Below, piece by piece: positions 50,824 through 58,933 of a stretch of 64,000 nucleotides of DNA. The DNA comes from an uncultured Porphyromonadaceae bacterium (GTDB lineage: Bacteria; Bacteroidota; Bacteroidia; Bacteroidales; Muribaculaceae). Numbering within the stretch: position 1 is the first letter of the stretch; each line of letters opens with the position of its first letter. The DNA lies in contig URMS01000003.1 of NCBI GenBank assembly GCA_900548975.1, positions 62,001 through 126,000 on the forward strand, in the 5' to 3' direction. Position numbers and translations under genes: made by a program. The notes beneath the pieces were generated by a model that saw only the letters and a list, made by a program, of their open reading frames with translations, was not told where the DNA came from and searched no databases.

Positions 50824-51405
50824 ATGAAAATCTGGGTTTATCTCGATGGCCGTCAGCAAGGCCCCTTTGAATTGAAAGAACTCTTCGACATGCCCGTCGA
50901 CGAGAATACCAAGGTATGGTTTGAAGGGCTGCCCCGCTGGGTTGCAGCCGGCGAGATACCCGAACTGCGCTGCCTCTTCGACGGCAGTGCGCCACTGCCC
51001 GACGAAAGCACCGAAGCCGCCGAACCGGCTGAAGCCGAGACCGACGGCGAAGGCGGCAGCACAGCCGAAGGCGAAGAGACCGTCGAAGTGGCGGAGACCG
51101 TAGCCGAGGCCGCACCCGAACCCGCGTCGCCCTATGCCCCCGGGCGCCGTCGGCAGCCGCGCGAGCTGCCCGACGAGCCCTGCCCCAGCACATATCTCGG
51201 CTGGAGCATAGCACTGGCCATATGCTGCTGCTCGCCGCTGAGCATCGGCGCTCTTGTGGCGTCGATATGCGTGACGAGCTTCTACCAGGGCGGCAACGTC
51301 GAAAAGGCCCGCAAGGCATCGGAAGTCGCCGCATGGCTCATCATGATATCCATAGCGCTCGGTTTCTTCCCGGTGATGTTCATGAGCACACTCTTCGGAG
51401 GATGA
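50824..51405 (+). CDS. GYF_2 / dispanin (CD225) membrane protein
   Basis: Protein of 193 aa. The N-terminal GYF_2 domain (residues 1-50: WVYLDGRQQGPFELKELFD, WFEGLPRWVAAGEIPEL) is followed by an acidic Ala/Glu linker (about 55-105). The C-terminal two-helix CD225/dispanin domain contains CPSTYLGWSIALAICCCSPLSIGALVASI, GNVEKARKASEVAAWLIMISI and a final hydrophobic segment. The combination is recurrent in Bacteroidetes. Function is unknown; the GYF part suggests peptide binding near the membrane. Its stop overlaps the DUF2752 start (ATGA). Confidence 0.85.
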   Translation: MKIWVYLDGRQQGPFELKELFDMPVDENTKVWFEGLPRWVAAGEIPELRCLFDGSAPLPDESTEAAEPAEAETDGEGGSTAEGEETVEVAETVAEAAPEPASPYAPGRRRQPRELPDEPCPSTYLGWSIALAICCCSPLSIGALVASICVTSFYQGGNVEKARKASEVAAWLIMISIALGFFPVMFMSTLFGG

Positions 51406-51782
51406 AAAAAGCAAAATACCGCGTGGCGGCTACGGCGACAGCAATGCTCGCCGTAGCCGTCTTGTTTTGCTGGTACTACTACGCACACGATCCGTCGGCC
51501 GGCGGAGCGCCACGCTGCCTCTTCCGTTTTCTCACAGGCTACGACTGCCCCGGCTGCGGCAGCCAGCGCGCCTTCCATGCCCTGCTGCACGGGCACCCGG
51601 CCGAGGCCTGGGGCTACAATCCCTTTGTATTCTTTGCAGTTCCGGCGGCAGCCTTCTATATAATCGTGGAAAACGGCCGCGCGCTGTGGCCGCGCTTCCA
51701 TGCCCGCGCCGTGCATCCGGCCATACTGTGCGCCGTCCTGGCGGTGCTTCTGGCATGGTGGGTGCTACGCAACGTTCTCTGA
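51402..51782 (+). CDS. DUF2752 membrane protein
   Basis: Protein of 126 aa with an N-terminal TM helix (AATATAMLAVAVLFCWYYY) and the DUF2752 core RFLTGYDCPGCGSQRAFHALLHGHPAEAWGYNPFVF, including the paired cysteines of CPGCG, then two more membrane segments. DUF2752 proteins often accompany dispanin/TM2-type proteins; function is unknown. The ATG at 51402 lies in the stop of the preceding gene, and the frame upstream belongs to that gene's shadow. Confidence 0.85.
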   Translation: MKKAKYRVAATATAMLAVAVLFCWYYYAHDPSAGGAPRCLFRFLTGYDCPGCGSQRAFHALLHGHPAEAWGYNPFVFFAVPAAAFYIIVENGRALWPRFHARAVHPAILCAVLAVLLAWWVLRNVL

Positions 51783-51815
51783 ACATGACAAAAAGCGAAA
51801 CTACGGCATCAAGTT

Positions 51816-51846
51816 TTTGTTATGTAAGAATATATTAGTATTTTTG
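51816..51846 (+). promoter_or_regulatory. Promoter of the tail-anchored unknown (TTTG, 19 bp, TATTTTTG)
   Basis: TTTG at 51816-51819 and TATTTTTG at 51839-51846 with a 19-bp spacer form one of the best promoter matches in the window. ATG at 51867. Confidence 0.65.
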
Positions 51847-51866
51847 ACTGCATCATTTTTTGTGCC

Positions 51867-53153
51867 ATGACCCGTTTGCAGCTATATGTACGCCGTTGCA
51901 GCGGCGGTGCGGTGAGCCTGCTGACTGTAAATGCCTCGCCGAATATCGAGAGCCGTCTGCACGACGGTTCCGATGCGTTACAGCCCGTGGTCTTCGACAC
52001 ATCGGTCTCGCATAGCTTCTACTATGTGAGCTATACCGACGACGCGGTCATGCTCAGCCTCATACGCACCACTCCCGGCAGTGCGCGCGACCATGTGGCC
52101 GCCACCGTGGTCATACCCTCCGATGCCATAATAGAGCCGCAGGTGCTGCTCGATATTCTCGACCGCACCATGGGGGCCATCACACCGGCCGGTCTGGCCG
52201 ACGGCGCCCGCGATGCCTTGACAAAACTCTTCGACACCCGCTTCGAAAGCGACCTCTCGGCCGCACCGCTCATCGAGTCGGCCGGCCGCGGCGTGGCCGT
52301 GTGCCTTTTCGGCGACGAGGGGCGCACCATGGGCGACTTCGCAGCCGCCGCATTCTACGTGCCCGAATTCTGCGACTACGCCGGTGTGCTGCTGGCGCCC
52401 CGAGGCACGGCACTGGAGCACGGCGCCGTAGCGGTGGAGCCACAGTCGGTGCAGCCCACCGTCACCATCAGTCCTCCGGGAGTGTCGGCCGAGGGCTTCG
52501 TGCCGCATATCTACCGCCACAGCTTCACCGCGCCGGTGCGCGTGCGGCCCGGCGAGACCATCGACATATCGTGGCGGCGGCCGGGCTTCGAGCCTGTGGA
52601 CCAGAGCATCACCGTGACAGGGGCAGGCTTCGTGGTGCCGATGTGCGACACCTCGCATGCCCTGCGGCAGATAACACCGGCATCGTTCCTCATCACCTCG
52701 GCGGCCGAAGGCACGCCCGTCGAAGGCGCCTCGGTGAAAGTCGACGGCACGACCGTAGACCGCCCCGTAGCCATCGAGGCCGCCCGGCTCACAAACGCCC
52801 GCGTCGAAATCGAGGCTCCCGGCTATCAGCCCTTCGACGGCACTCTCGACCTGGCATCGGCCGCACAGGCCCGCGTGCAGCTTGAGGCCGAAGGCGAGGC
52901 ATTCCTGGTGTACCGTTTCGAGCTGCCTGTGAAGCCGGGAAGCCCGCTCGAACCCGTAAAACTCCACGTCCGCACCCTGCAGCCGCTGCACGACAGCCCC
53001 TTCGAAGGCTATGACATCGCCGGCGGCCGCATCCGCGAAGGCCTGGCCCACATCAACCGCCTGCGCTACCGGCCGAGGCGCCCGCAGGCGCTCCTCTGGG
53101 CAGCCATAGCCTTGGCGATTGCCCTTATATTACTGATACTATTTAAACTATAA
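51867..53153 (+). CDS. Unrecognised tail-anchored protein with PEGA-like beta repeats
   Basis: Protein of 428 aa without a signal peptide. The N-terminal ~190 residues (MTRLQLYVRRCSGGAVSLLTV..., FYYVSYTDDAVMLSLIRTTPGSARDHVAATVVIPSD) form an unrecognised alpha/beta region. Two beta-sandwich repeats resembling PEGA domains follow (about 195-262, ending RRPGFEPVDQSITVTGAGF; about 268-340, TSAAEGTPVEGASVKVDG and EIEAPGYQPFDGTLDL). The end is a single hydrophobic helix (ALLWAAIALAIALILLILFKL). Topology is cytoplasmic with a C-terminal anchor, by inference. GH31 follows after eight bases, which may be only coincidental co-transcription. Confidence 0.7.
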   Translation: MTRLQLYVRRCSGGAVSLLTVNASPNIESRLHDGSDALQPVVFDTSVSHSFYYVSYTDDAVMLSLIRTTPGSARDHVAATVVIPSDAIIEPQVLLDILDRTMGAITPAGLADGARDALTKLFDTRFESDLSAAPLIESAGRGVAVCLFGDEGRTMGDFAAAAFYVPEFCDYAGVLLAPRGTALEHGAVAVEPQSVQPTVTISPPGVSAEGFVPHIYRHSFTAPVRVRPGETIDISWRRPGFEPVDQSITVTGAGFVVPMCDTSHALRQITPASFLITSAAEGTPVEGASVKVDGTTVDRPVAIEAARLTNARVEIEAPGYQPFDGTLDLASAAQARVQLEAEGEAFLVYRFELPVKPGSPLEPVKLHVRTLQPLHDSPFEGYDIAGGRIREGLAHINRLRYRPRRPQALLWAAIALAIALILLILFKL

Positions 53154-53161
53154 CTCCGAAT

Positions 53162-55471
53162 ATGCGTCTTAAAAAACTTCTGACGGCTTTTATACTTATC
53201 ATGACAGCACTCTGTGCCGGCGCACAGACGCTGACACATACCTACGCCGACGGCCGCACCGCCACCGTGACGGCGCTGTCGCCATCGATAGTCCGCGTAG
53301 ACAATACCGCCGCCGGACAGAGCGCCGCCCCCGAGCAATCGGTGCTGGCCATGCCTACCGGCGATTTCTCGGTCGGTTCCAACATACGGTTCAGCTTCGG
53401 ACCCGACGGCGCCCTCCACATCACCACACCGCTCAACACCCTCACCGATCCGGGCACACGCACCACAGCCGGCGGCCATACCGAAACATCGCTTCTCATC
53501 GGCGAGCCCGGCACATGGCGCGGCGGCGGCGAGCGCGGCCACAGCATAGCCATGAGCGGCGACACTCTGGTGATGTACAACCGGCAGAACTACGGCTACA
53601 CCGGCACCGACAGCCGCATAAGCCAGATGAACATAACCATGCCCGTGGTGCTCTCCGACCGCGGATTCGCCCTGGTCTTCGATGACTATGCCGCCGCAGA
53701 GCTCATACTCGGCAATCCGGTGAAATACATCACCGAGAGCCCGCTGCCGGTGAGCTACTACTATGTCTACGGCGCCACTCCCGCCGAGCTCACCCGCAAT
53801 CTCACCGAGCTTACCGGGCGTCAGCCCCTCCCCCCGGTGTGGTCTCTGGGTTACATAACATCGAAATACGGCTACCGCACCCAGGATGAGACCGTCGGCA
53901 CCGTCGACACCCTCAAGCAGGCCGGATATCCCCTCGACGGCATTGTGCTCGACCTCTACTGGTACGGCAAGGAAGAGGATATGGGCCGTCTGGAATGGGA
54001 CAACACCCAGTGGCCCGACCCCGAGGGCATGCTCGCCTCGCTCAGCGACCGCGGTGTCAAAACCGTGGCCATATCGCAGCCCTACGTGCTCCGCAACGGC
54101 CGCGGCGCCTCCAACTACGACACTCTCGAGGCCGCCGGTGCCCTGCTGCGCGACAGCGCGGGCGCCGTGCAGCCCGTTGAAATATGGGTAGGAAAGGGCG
54201 GCATGTTCGACGTATCGTCGCCTGCCGACCGCCAGTGGCTCACCGAGCGCTACCGCCGCCTCACCGACATGGGCATGGGCGGATGGTGGGGTGACCTCGG
54301 CGAACCCGAAGTACACCCCGCAGGCGGCGTACATGCCAACGGCCTGCCGGCACGTCTCTACCATAATAAGTATGGCAACGACTGGAGCGAGCTCATAGCC
54401 AACCTCTATGCATCGAAGTACCCCGACCGGCGTCTTATGACACTGATGCGCGGAGGCACCACCGGCCTGCAGCGCTTCTCGGTATTTCCCTGGAGCACCG
54501 ATGTGTCGCGCTCGTGGGGCGGCCTGGAGCCGCAGATACGCATAATGCTCAATTCGGGTCTGAGCGGCCTCGGATATATGGCCAGCGACCTTGGCGGCTT
54601 CGCCGTCGGCGACGAGGCCTACATGCCCGAGCTCTATATGCGATGGCTGCAACTGGGCCTCTTCTCGCCGGTATTCCGCACCCACGGCACCCGATTTGCC
54701 GAGCCCTACCACTACCCCATGTACGAAAAAGAGTTGCTGCAGCTTGTTAAAGACCGCTACCGCTGGCTCCCCTACAACTACACCCTCGCCTACGAAAACA
54801 GCACAAAGGGCTGGCCGCTGGTGCGCCCGCTCGACTTCCACGGCGACAAGGGCACAGGCACCGACGACGAGTTCCTGTGGGGACGCGACGTGCTCGTGGC
54901 TCCGGTGCTGACCGAGGGCGCCCGCTCGCGCAACATATACCTGCCCGGGGGCTCGCGATGGATCGACATGAACAACACCGCCTCGGTCTACAACGGCGGA
55001 AGCACCGCGGCAGCATATCCCGCTCCGATGGGCACTCTGCCACTATTCGTGCGTGAAGGCGCGTTCATCCCCACGGCCGAGTACCCCATGGACAACACCG
55101 GCGACTACCGCGCCGATAACTTCACCATCAACTATTATCCCCTCCCCGACGTCAAAAGCGAGTACACTCTCTTCGATGACAACCGCACCACCCCCGGCAC
55201 CATCGACCGCGGCCATTACCGCCTGCTGCACTTCGAGGGCAAGGATACGGGCAAGAAGATAAGCATACGACTCACCTCCGAAGGCACCTATCCCGGCGCT
55301 CCCGCCGTGGTGGCGCTCAATTTCAGGGTCAACTGCCAGAATGCGGCGCCGCGTTCGGTAAAAGCAGGCAAGGACATGCTTCAGTACCGCTTCGACGCCA
55401 AGACAAGAACACTCGAATTTACCGTGCGCTACACTCCCGGCGCAAAAACCGATATCGTTATCAACAAATAG
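53162..55471 (+). CDS. Glycoside hydrolase family 31 (alpha-glucosidase-like), secreted
   Basis: Exported glycosidase of 769 aa with signal peptide MRLKKLLTAFILIMTALCAGA. It has an N-terminal beta domain, then the (beta/alpha)8 barrel with GIVLDLYWYGKEED and the catalytic nucleophile D378 in GMGGWWGDLGEPEVHP. SVFPWSTDVSRSWGGL and PVFRTHGTR are conserved, and C-terminal beta domains follow. GH31 enzymes cleave alpha-glucosides or alpha-xylosides; the substrate cannot be fixed here. No SusC/SusD or regulator is adjacent, so it is not part of an obvious utilisation locus. Confidence 0.92.
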   Translation: MRLKKLLTAFILIMTALCAGAQTLTHTYADGRTATVTALSPSIVRVDNTAAGQSAAPEQSVLAMPTGDFSVGSNIRFSFGPDGALHITTPLNTLTDPGTRTTAGGHTETSLLIGEPGTWRGGGERGHSIAMSGDTLVMYNRQNYGYTGTDSRISQMNITMPVVLSDRGFALVFDDYAAAELILGNPVKYITESPLPVSYYYVYGATPAELTRNLTELTGRQPLPPVWSLGYITSKYGYRTQDETVGTVDTLKQAGYPLDGIVLDLYWYGKEEDMGRLEWDNTQWPDPEGMLASLSDRGVKTVAISQPYVLRNGRGASNYDTLEAAGALLRDSAGAVQPVEIWVGKGGMFDVSSPADRQWLTERYRRLTDMGMGGWWGDLGEPEVHPAGGVHANGLPARLYHNKYGNDWSELIANLYASKYPDRRLMTLMRGGTTGLQRFSVFPWSTDVSRSWGGLEPQIRIMLNSGLSGLGYMASDLGGFAVGDEAYMPELYMRWLQLGLFSPVFRTHGTRFAEPYHYPMYEKELLQLVKDRYRWLPYNYTLAYENSTKGWPLVRPLDFHGDKGTGTDDEFLWGRDVLVAPVLTEGARSRNIYLPGGSRWIDMNNTASVYNGGSTAAAYPAPMGTLPLFVREGAFIPTAEYPMDNTGDYRADNFTINYYPLPDVKSEYTLFDDNRTTPGTIDRGHYRLLHFEGKDTGKKISIRLTSEGTYPGAPAVVALNFRVNCQNAAPRSVKAGKDMLQYRFDAKTRTLEFTVRYTPGAKTDIVINK

Positions 55472-55479
55472 CTAATATA

Positions 55480-56091
55480 ATGTTTTCAGGAATAGTAGAA
55501 GAAGCGGCCCGCGTGACGGCCGTACGCCGCGACGGCGGCAATGTGGAACTCGAGGTGAGCTGCTCGTTCGCCGACGAGCTCCACATCGACCAGTCGGTGG
55601 CCCACAACGGCGTATGCCTCACCGTAACAGCCGTAAAACCCGGCAAGACCTATACCGTCACAGCCATACAGGAGACCCTCGACCGCTCTAACCTCGGACT
55701 GATGAAAGAGGGCGACCTCATCAATCTGGAACGCTCCATGGTAATGAACGGCCGCCTCGACGGCCACATCGTGCAGGGCCATGTCGACACCACCGCCGTC
55801 TGCACCGCCGTCGAGGAAGTCGACGGCAGCACATACTTCACCTTCGAGTACCAGGTGCCCCGCGAAATGGCACTCCGCGGCTACATGACCGTCGAAAAAG
55901 GCTCGGTGACAGTGAACGGCGTGAGCCTCACCGTGTGCGACAGCACCCTCACAAGCTTCCGCGTGGCCATTATCCCCTACACCTTCGAGCACACCAACTT
56001 CTGCCGAATAACCAAGGGCTCGACCGTAAACCTCGAATTCGACATCATAGGCAAGTATCTTGCCCGTCTGCAGGAACTTAAAGAAGCCTGA
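55480..56091 (+). CDS. ribE: Riboflavin synthase alpha chain
   Basis: Trimeric enzyme of 203 aa dismutating 6,7-dimethyl-8-ribityllumazine to riboflavin. It has the two tandem lumazine-binding domains, starting MFSGIVEEAARV with the diagnostic N-terminus, VAHNGVCLTV in the first repeat and NGVSLTVCD in the second, and GHIVQGHVD linking them. No FMN riboswitch is seen upstream; it lies eight bases after GH31. Confidence 0.95.
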   Translation: MFSGIVEEAARVTAVRRDGGNVELEVSCSFADELHIDQSVAHNGVCLTVTAVKPGKTYTVTAIQETLDRSNLGLMKEGDLINLERSMVMNGRLDGHIVQGHVDTTAVCTAVEEVDGSTYFTFEYQVPREMALRGYMTVEKGSVTVNGVSLTVCDSTLTSFRVAIIPYTFEHTNFCRITKGSTVNLEFDIIGKYLARLQELKEA

Positions 56092-56113
56092 AAGGCACAT
56101 CGCGCCCGATCCT

Positions 56114-57403
56114 ATGGAGAGACTCATGCAGTATGTGTGGCAGCACCGCCTCTGGCCGGGGGCTACAATGACCACGGTCGGCGGCGAACGGGTCGATATC
56201 ATCGATCCCGGGCTGCTCAACACCGGATCGGGCCCGGATTTCTTCAACGCCAAAATACGCATCGGCAACCGCATGTGGGCCGGCAACGTCGAGATCCACG
56301 TACGAGCCTCCGACTGGGCGCGCCACGGCCACAGCGCCGACCGCGCCTACGACAGCGTGATACTGCATGTGGTAGGCGCCGATGACGCGCGGGTGAGCCG
56401 CCCCGACGGCGCCGAAATACCCCAGGTGGTGATGGCGTGCAACCCGGCGCTCAACCGCCACTACCACGAGCTAACCGACCACACCGGCGACGCGCCGGCA
56501 TGCGCCGCCTATCTGCCGCAATTCCCGGCCATGCACGTATGCGACTGGCTCACATCGCTGGCCATGGCGCGCCTCTACCGCAAGAGCGACCATACCGCCG
56601 AACTGGCCACGCGTTTCGAAGGCGACTGGACGGCCGCCGTCTACGTGCTGCTGGCCCGCGGACTGGGTTTCGGCACCAATGCCGAGCCCTTCGAGCGCCT
56701 GGCGCTGTCGACGCCGCTGCGCACACTGCTGCGCCATGCCGACTCGACGGTCGCCGTCGAAGCCATGCTATTCGGGCAGGCCGGATTCCTCGACGCCGAG
56801 GCCGCCGACGCCTACCAGGCCAGGCTGAAAGAGGAATATTCCTTCATGAAAGCGAAATTCGGCCTGCGGCAGCCTCACTCACTGGGGTGGAAAACAGGCC
56901 GCATACGCCCCCAGAACATGCCCTACCGCCGCATAGCGCTTCTTGCCGCCATGGTTGGGGGCGGTTTCAGAGCGGGCTACGGCGCTCTCGACGTTACCGA
57001 CATCGACAGCGCCCGGCGTCTGCTTGCCACCGCGCCCTCCGACTACTGGCGCACCCGCTACACCTTCGGCCCGGCAGCCGAAGGGCGTGTGCCCAGCGTG
57101 CTCAGCGACGCATCGGTGGCAGCACTGGTCATAAATGTGATAGTGCCGGTGCTGTCGGCCTACGGCAACCGCTACGGGCGCCCCGAGCTCCACGAACGCG
57201 CCGTCGACATGCTCTACGCCCTGCCGCCGGAAAACAACTCGGTGATACGGGCATTTACCGGCTGCGGCATAGCCTGCGCCGATGCCTTCACCGGACAGGC
57301 CCTCATCGAGCTGCGCCGCAGCTACTGCGACCAGCGCAAATGCCTCTACTGCCGCTTCGGGCACCGCATTCTCTCCAATAAAGCAACGATAGTTACAAGT
57401 TAG
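56114..57403 (+). CDS. DUF2851 protein
   Basis: Protein of 429 aa with the family opening MERLMQYVWQHRLWPGATMTT, then VDIIDPGLLNTGSGPDFFNAKIRIG and WAGNVEIHVRASDWARHGH, and a C-terminal CADAFTGQALIELRRSYCDQRKCLYCRFGHRIL with clustered cysteines that could bind metal. DUF2851 is common in Bacteroidetes, function unknown; the E-V-H/D core resembles nuclease-like folds only superficially. ATG 56114 is preferred to 56060, which overlaps ribE and adds atypical residues. Confidence 0.85.
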   Translation: MERLMQYVWQHRLWPGATMTTVGGERVDIIDPGLLNTGSGPDFFNAKIRIGNRMWAGNVEIHVRASDWARHGHSADRAYDSVILHVVGADDARVSRPDGAEIPQVVMACNPALNRHYHELTDHTGDAPACAAYLPQFPAMHVCDWLTSLAMARLYRKSDHTAELATRFEGDWTAAVYVLLARGLGFGTNAEPFERLALSTPLRTLLRHADSTVAVEAMLFGQAGFLDAEAADAYQARLKEEYSFMKAKFGLRQPHSLGWKTGRIRPQNMPYRRIALLAAMVGGGFRAGYGALDVTDIDSARRLLATAPSDYWRTRYTFGPAAEGRVPSVLSDASVAALVINVIVPVLSAYGNRYGRPELHERAVDMLYALPPENNSVIRAFTGCGIACADAFTGQALIELRRSYCDQRKCLYCRFGHRILSNKATIVTS

Positions 57404-57531
57404 AAGTTACAAGATACAAGTTAGGAGTTACAAGTTGCTGATTTACTACTAACTCCTAACTACTAACTCCTAACTTCTAATTCCTAACTCGCTGCCACTT
57501 CTAACTCCTAACTTCTAATTACTAACTAAAA
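57404..57531 (+). repeat. Intergenic purine/pyrimidine hairpin element E8
   Basis: Purine arm of AGTTACAAG/AGTTAGAAG units (57395-57440), then a longer pyrimidine arm of CTAACTCCTAACTTCTAATT units (57448-57530). It fills the gap between the DUF2851 gene and thyA. Confidence 0.65.
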
Positions 57532-58326
57532 ATGAAGCAATACCAGGATCTTCTACGACATATACTCGAACACGGGACCGTCAAGACCGACCGTACCGGC
57601 ACCGGCACACTGTCGGTATTCGGCTACCAGATGCGCTTCAACATGGCCGACGGCTTTCCGCTGGTCACCACCAAAAAGCTGCATCTCAAGTCGATAATCC
57701 ACGAACTGCTGTGGTTCCTCGCCGGCGACACCAACGTGCACTATCTCCAGGAAAACGGCGTTCGCATATGGAACGAATGGGCCGACCCCGACGGCAACCT
57801 CGGCCATATCTACGGCTACCAGTGGCGCTCGTGGCCCGACTACCGCGGCGGCTCCATCGACCAGATAGCCGAAGCCGTCGACACCATCCGCCATAACCCT
57901 GACTCGCGCCGCATCATAGTGAGCGCATGGAATGTGGCCGACCTCCCCAACATGAATCTGCCGCCGTGCCACGCCTTCTTCCAGTTCTATGTCGCCGACG
58001 GCAAGCTGAGCCTGCAGCTCTACCAGCGCAGCGCCGACTGCTTCCTGGGAGTACCGTTCAACATAGCGTCGTATGCCCTGCTGCTGATGATGATGGCACA
58101 GGTGACAGGCCTCGAGGCCGGCGACTTCGTGCACACTCTCGGCGACGCCCACCTCTACCTCAACCACCTCGACCAGGCCCGGCTGCAGCTCACCCGCGAG
58201 CCGCGTCCGCTGCCGCGCATGATCATCAACCCCGATGTGAAGAGCATATTCGACTTCCGCTATTCCGACTTCACCCTCGAGGGCTACGACCCGCATCCGC
58301 ACATCAAAGCCGAAGTAAGCGTATGA
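57532..58326 (+). CDS. thyA: Thymidylate synthase
   Basis: Folate-dependent thymidylate synthase of 264 aa, making dTMP from dUMP and methylene-THF. The catalytic C146 lies in LPPCHAFFQF, and YQRSADCFLGVPFNIASYALL and GDAHLYLNH are conserved. The length and cysteine position equal the E. coli enzyme. It overlaps folA by four bases (ATGA), coupling dTMP synthesis to regeneration of the folate it oxidises. Confidence 0.97.
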   Translation: MKQYQDLLRHILEHGTVKTDRTGTGTLSVFGYQMRFNMADGFPLVTTKKLHLKSIIHELLWFLAGDTNVHYLQENGVRIWNEWADPDGNLGHIYGYQWRSWPDYRGGSIDQIAEAVDTIRHNPDSRRIIVSAWNVADLPNMNLPPCHAFFQFYVADGKLSLQLYQRSADCFLGVPFNIASYALLLMMMAQVTGLEAGDFVHTLGDAHLYLNHLDQARLQLTREPRPLPRMIINPDVKSIFDFRYSDFTLEGYDPHPHIKAEVSV

Positions 58327-58841
58327 TACACATTATAGTAGCCATCGACCGCCATGGCGCCATCGGCAAAAACGGCGATCTCCTGTTCCACATCCGCGAA
58401 GATCTGCGGCGCTTCAAGGCCCTCACCACCGGAAATACCCTGATAATGGGACGCCGCACCTTCGAGTCGCTGCCCGGAGGCGCCCTCCCCAGGCGCCGCA
58501 ATATCGTGGTGACCCGCTCCGACACCTTTGCTGCCGAAGGCATCGAGACCGCCCGTACCCCGGCCGAGGCGCTGACCATGGCCGCTGAAAGCCCCGGCGA
58601 TACTTTCGTGATAGGCGGGGGCCAGATCTACGACGCACTCCTTCCGCACGCCGACATCCTCGACCTCACCATAGTAGACCGCGAGGACCCCGACGCCGAC
58701 ACATTCTTTCCGCCCCTGGAGCTCGACAATTACCGCGTGGCGGCCATAGAGCCCGGCGACGGCTATCGATTTGTCACTCTAAGACGGAAACACGGCACTC
58801 CGGTGGATAATTTCGGCGTAAGGAATGACAAAATGCAATAA
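58323..58841 (+). CDS. folA: Dihydrofolate reductase
   Basis: NADPH-dependent DHFR of 172 aa. IIVAIDRHGAIGKNGDLLFHIREDLRRFKALT carries the Met20-loop region (in this protein the acidic substrate residue is within HIREDLRRF), TLIMGRRTFESLPG binds NADPH, and VIGGGQIYDALLPHADILDLTIVD is the late conserved block. It starts within the thyA stop codon. Confidence 0.95.
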   Translation: MIHIIVAIDRHGAIGKNGDLLFHIREDLRRFKALTTGNTLIMGRRTFESLPGGALPRRRNIVVTRSDTFAAEGIETARTPAEALTMAAESPGDTFVIGGGQIYDALLPHADILDLTIVDREDPDADTFFPPLELDNYRVAAIEPGDGYRFVTLRRKHGTPVDNFGVRNDKMQ

Positions 58842-58890
58842 AATTTAGAATTTTTTCAGATTTATGGCCGCAGAATCCGAAAATAATAGT

Positions 58891-58898
58891 TATTTTTG
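58891..58898 (+). promoter_or_regulatory. Promoter -7 box (TATTTTTG) of the third T9SS cargo gene
   Basis: TATTTTTG matches TAnnTTTG, 35 bases before the ATG at 58934. The -33 position (about 58866-58870) holds TTTATGG-like sequence, a weak match. Confidence 0.55.
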
Positions 58899-58933
58899 CG
58901 GCTCACAATGTTTAACCAACCAGTATCATTTCT

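Noticed and set aside
55472..55480. FMN riboswitch before ribE
   Set aside because: Only eight bases separate GH31 and ribE, too few for a riboswitch, and none was seen inside the GH31 end.
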